Assembly (NCBI GenBank): GCA_905479545.1
Contig: CAJQNE010000161.1
Coordinates: 1 to 7,265 of the forward strand
Length of the DNA: 7,265 nucleotides
Direction of reading: 5' to 3'
Source: an uncultured Gammaproteobacteria bacterium
GTDB lineage: Bacteria; Pseudomonadota; Gammaproteobacteria; CAJQNE01
This document shows, piece by piece, positions 5,854-7,265 of the stretch. The position numbers and the translations under genes are program-made. Each line of letters starts with the position of its first letter. Within the stretch, counting starts at the first letter, position 1. The notes under the pieces are model-generated. The model was given only the letters and a program-made list of their open reading frames with translations. It did not search any database and was not told the DNA's origin.

Positions 5854-6790
5854 TTGGCAGCAAAAAGAACGCACTCTGCCGATATTCCTGCAGGCGATTA
5901 GCTGGATTGTACGCAACCTCGGCCGCACTGCTGGCCGAGTACTGCTGCCGTTTGTGCTGCTGTATTACATGCTGTTTGCGCGCGTCGCTAAGCGCCATTC
6001 ACGGAATTACTTACGGCGAGTGAGCGGCCATGCCAGCCTGGCTGATGTGTTCCGGCACTTGTATCACTTTGCCGCCGTAACGCTCGACCGGGTGGTGCTG
6101 CTCACCGGCAGCTCACATAAGCTGCAGGTTACTGCTGAAGGCTACGAGTGGGTGCATGGCAAATTAGATGAAGGCCAAGGCTGTTTGATGCTGGTGTCGC
6201 ATGTCGGCAGCTTTGAGGTAATGCGGGTGGTGGGCGACGAACAGGGTCAGATACCGTTGAAAATCCTGCTGAATCGCGAAGTGAGCGGCAAAATGCTGCG
6301 AATTATCGAAGCACTGAACCCGGAAATGGCTGATCGGATAATCGACGTGGCCGATCGCGGCCCGGAGATCGTTTTTAGCGTACAAAAGGCATTGGAACAG
6401 GGTTCGCTGGTCGGCATAATGGCCGATAGGGTTTTTTCAGAAAGTGAGCCAACCATTGATGTGCCCTTTCTCGGCACTACCACGGCTTTCCCCAAAAGCC
6501 CCTGGTTATTAGCGGCAGCCACCAAAGTGCCGGTGGTCGTATGCTTTGGCTGGTATCTGGGTGGTAATCGCTATCATCTGGAATTCACCCCGCTAACTGA
6601 GCGTTTACGTACCGACCGTCGTGATCGCGAAGCCGGACTTCGCGCTGCTTGTGAACAATATGTGCAACTGCTTGAGCAGGGCTTGAAGAAGCATCCGCTC
6701 AACTGGTTTAATTTTTACGATTTCTGGCGTTCTGAACCGCCGGCAACAGCGCTCAATAACAAGGCTAATGACAGCCGGGTAGATTCATGA
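5846..6790 (+). CDS. LpxL/HtrB-like lysophospholipid-type acyltransferase (COG4261)
   Basis: The 314-residue protein starts with GTG and has a hydrophobic N-terminal segment (about 31-47) that would anchor it to the inner membrane. The acyltransferase HX4E catalytic motif appears as SHVGSFE (His119, Glu124). The later IMADRVFSESEP (191-202) and VPFLG (206-210) fit the substrate-binding blocks of LpxL/HtrB-like enzymes. Proteins of this type (COG4261) are standard in aryl polyene and flexirubin clusters. They are thought to transfer the ACP-bound polyene, or another acyl group, onto a lipid acceptor that anchors the pigment; the exact acceptor here is unknown. The gene overlaps the dehydratase by eight bases and the ketosynthase by four (ATGA). 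The C-terminal tail after the WFNFYDFW segment (about 288-295) is polar and likely flexible. Confidence 0.9.
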   Translation: MADWQQKERTLPIFLQAISWIVRNLGRTAGRVLLPFVLLYYMLFARVAKRHSRNYLRRVSGHASLADVFRHLYHFAAVTLDRVVLLTGSSHKLQVTAEGYEWVHGKLDEGQGCLMLVSHVGSFEVMRVVGDEQGQIPLKILLNREVSGKMLRIIEALNPEMADRIIDVADRGPEIVFSVQKALEQGSLVGIMADRVFSESEPTIDVPFLGTTTAFPKSPWLLAAATKVPVVVCFGWYLGGNRYHLEFTPLTERLRTDRRDREAGLRAACEQYVQLLEQGLKKHPLNWFNFYDFWRSEPPATALNNKANDSRVDS

Positions 6791-7265
6791 CTTTCGTAAC
6801 TCACTACACCGCCACTTCCTGCCTGGGTGCGGGCGTTGAAGCGCATTATGCTGCGTTGCGTAACGGCACAACCGGTCTGGCGAAAGAGCAGTTTCCCGGT
6901 CTCGAAACCTACATAGGGCGAGTTGCTGACCTGCCTGAGGCTTTGCCCGCTGAACTGGCCGAACACCATTGCCGCAACCACTTGCTGGCCTATAAAGCCC
7001 TTCGACAGGATGGTTTTTACGAGCAAATAGAGCGACTGAAAAGCCAGTACGGCGCTAATCGCCTCGCCATAATTATGGGCACCAGCACTTCGGGCATCGC
7101 GGCCACTGAAGATGCTTACGCCGAAATGGTAGCGGCAGGCGAAGAACAGCTGCCCGCCAGCTTTGATTACGATCACACCCAGAACACTTATGCGCTGGGG
7201 CGGTATATCGCGGCGGATACCGGTATCACCGGCCCGAGTTTGGTTATTTCCACCGCCTGTTCATC
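6787..7265 (+). CDS. Beta-ketoacyl-ACP synthase, N-terminal part (cut by right window edge)
   Basis: The frame opens at the ATG of an ATGA overlap with the acyltransferase stop and stays open to the window end (159 codons plus two bases). It reads as the N-terminal half of a FabB/FabF-type ketosynthase: an early YTATSCLGAG segment (7-16), IIMGTSTSGIAATEDAY (95-111), and the nucleophile motif STACS with Cys158 at the cut end. The two catalytic His residues expected further on lie outside the window. It would condense malonyl-ACP with the aryl or polyenyl starter. The presence of the Cys marks it as a true ketosynthase, not a chain-length factor. Which cluster ketosynthase it matches (ApeO-like or ApeR-like) cannot be decided from this part. 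Confidence 0.95.
   Translation, partial: MTFVTHYTATSCLGAGVEAHYAALRNGTTGLAKEQFPGLETYIGRVADLPEALPAELAEHHCRNHLLAYKALRQDGFYEQIERLKSQYGANRLAIIMGTSTSGIAATEDAYAEMVAAGEEQLPASFDYDHTQNTYALGRYIAADTGITGPSLVISTACS

Noticed and set aside
6715..7176. 153-codon minus-strand open frame at the right end
   Set aside because: It is antisense to the acyltransferase end and the ketosynthase start, both of which carry catalytic motifs and are joined by an ATGA overlap.
1..7265. tRNA, rRNA, CRISPR array, insertion sequence or phage attachment site
   Set aside because: No cloverleaf-like segment, regularly spaced repeat array, transposase or integrase frame, or terminal inverted repeat was seen; genes cover almost all of the window.

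Overview
The window looks like a piece of a gammaproteobacterial chromosome. It has moderate-to-high GC, tightly packed genes with ATGA overlaps, and protein families typical of marine or environmental Gammaproteobacteria. The taxon is an inference; no rRNA or tRNA is present to fix it. The window holds ten supported protein genes, two of them cut by its edges, on either side of one divergent control region at about 3139-3318.

Left of that region, four genes lie on the minus strand. In transcription order they are a XanB2/Hyg5-type chorismatase (3097-2231), a DUF5706 membrane protein related to Pycsar effectors (2141-1626), an exported plant-type glutaminyl-peptide cyclotransferase (1566-598), and the N-terminal part of an exported DUF547 protein (516 to beyond base 1).

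Right of it, six tightly coupled genes lie on the plus strand: an acyl carrier protein (3319-3591), a COG4648-type membrane protein (3627-4232), an AMP-forming aryl:ACP ligase (4229-5524), a small hotdog dehydratase of the ApeI type (5521-5853), an LpxL/HtrB-like acyltransferase (5846-6790), and the first part of a beta-ketoacyl-ACP synthase (6787 to the right edge, ending just after its active-site Cys). This set and order match the front half of an aryl polyene (APE) / xanthomonadin-type pigment cluster. The ketoreductase, chain-length factor, second dehydratase, exporter and thioesterase expected for such a cluster would lie beyond the right edge.

The genes form a readable pathway. The chorismatase would make hydroxybenzoate from chorismate, the ligase would load it onto the carrier protein, and the ketosynthase and dehydratase would extend it into a conjugated polyene. 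The acyltransferase and membrane protein would help move the product to a membrane lipid. Residues in the chorismatase suggest the 3-hydroxybenzoate-forming type, so a xanthomonadin-like 3-hydroxyphenyl head group is the leading prediction. The DUF5706 gene has no nucleotide cyclase beside it in the window. The control region carries a promoter-like -10, an 11-bp direct repeat and perfect inverted repeats.
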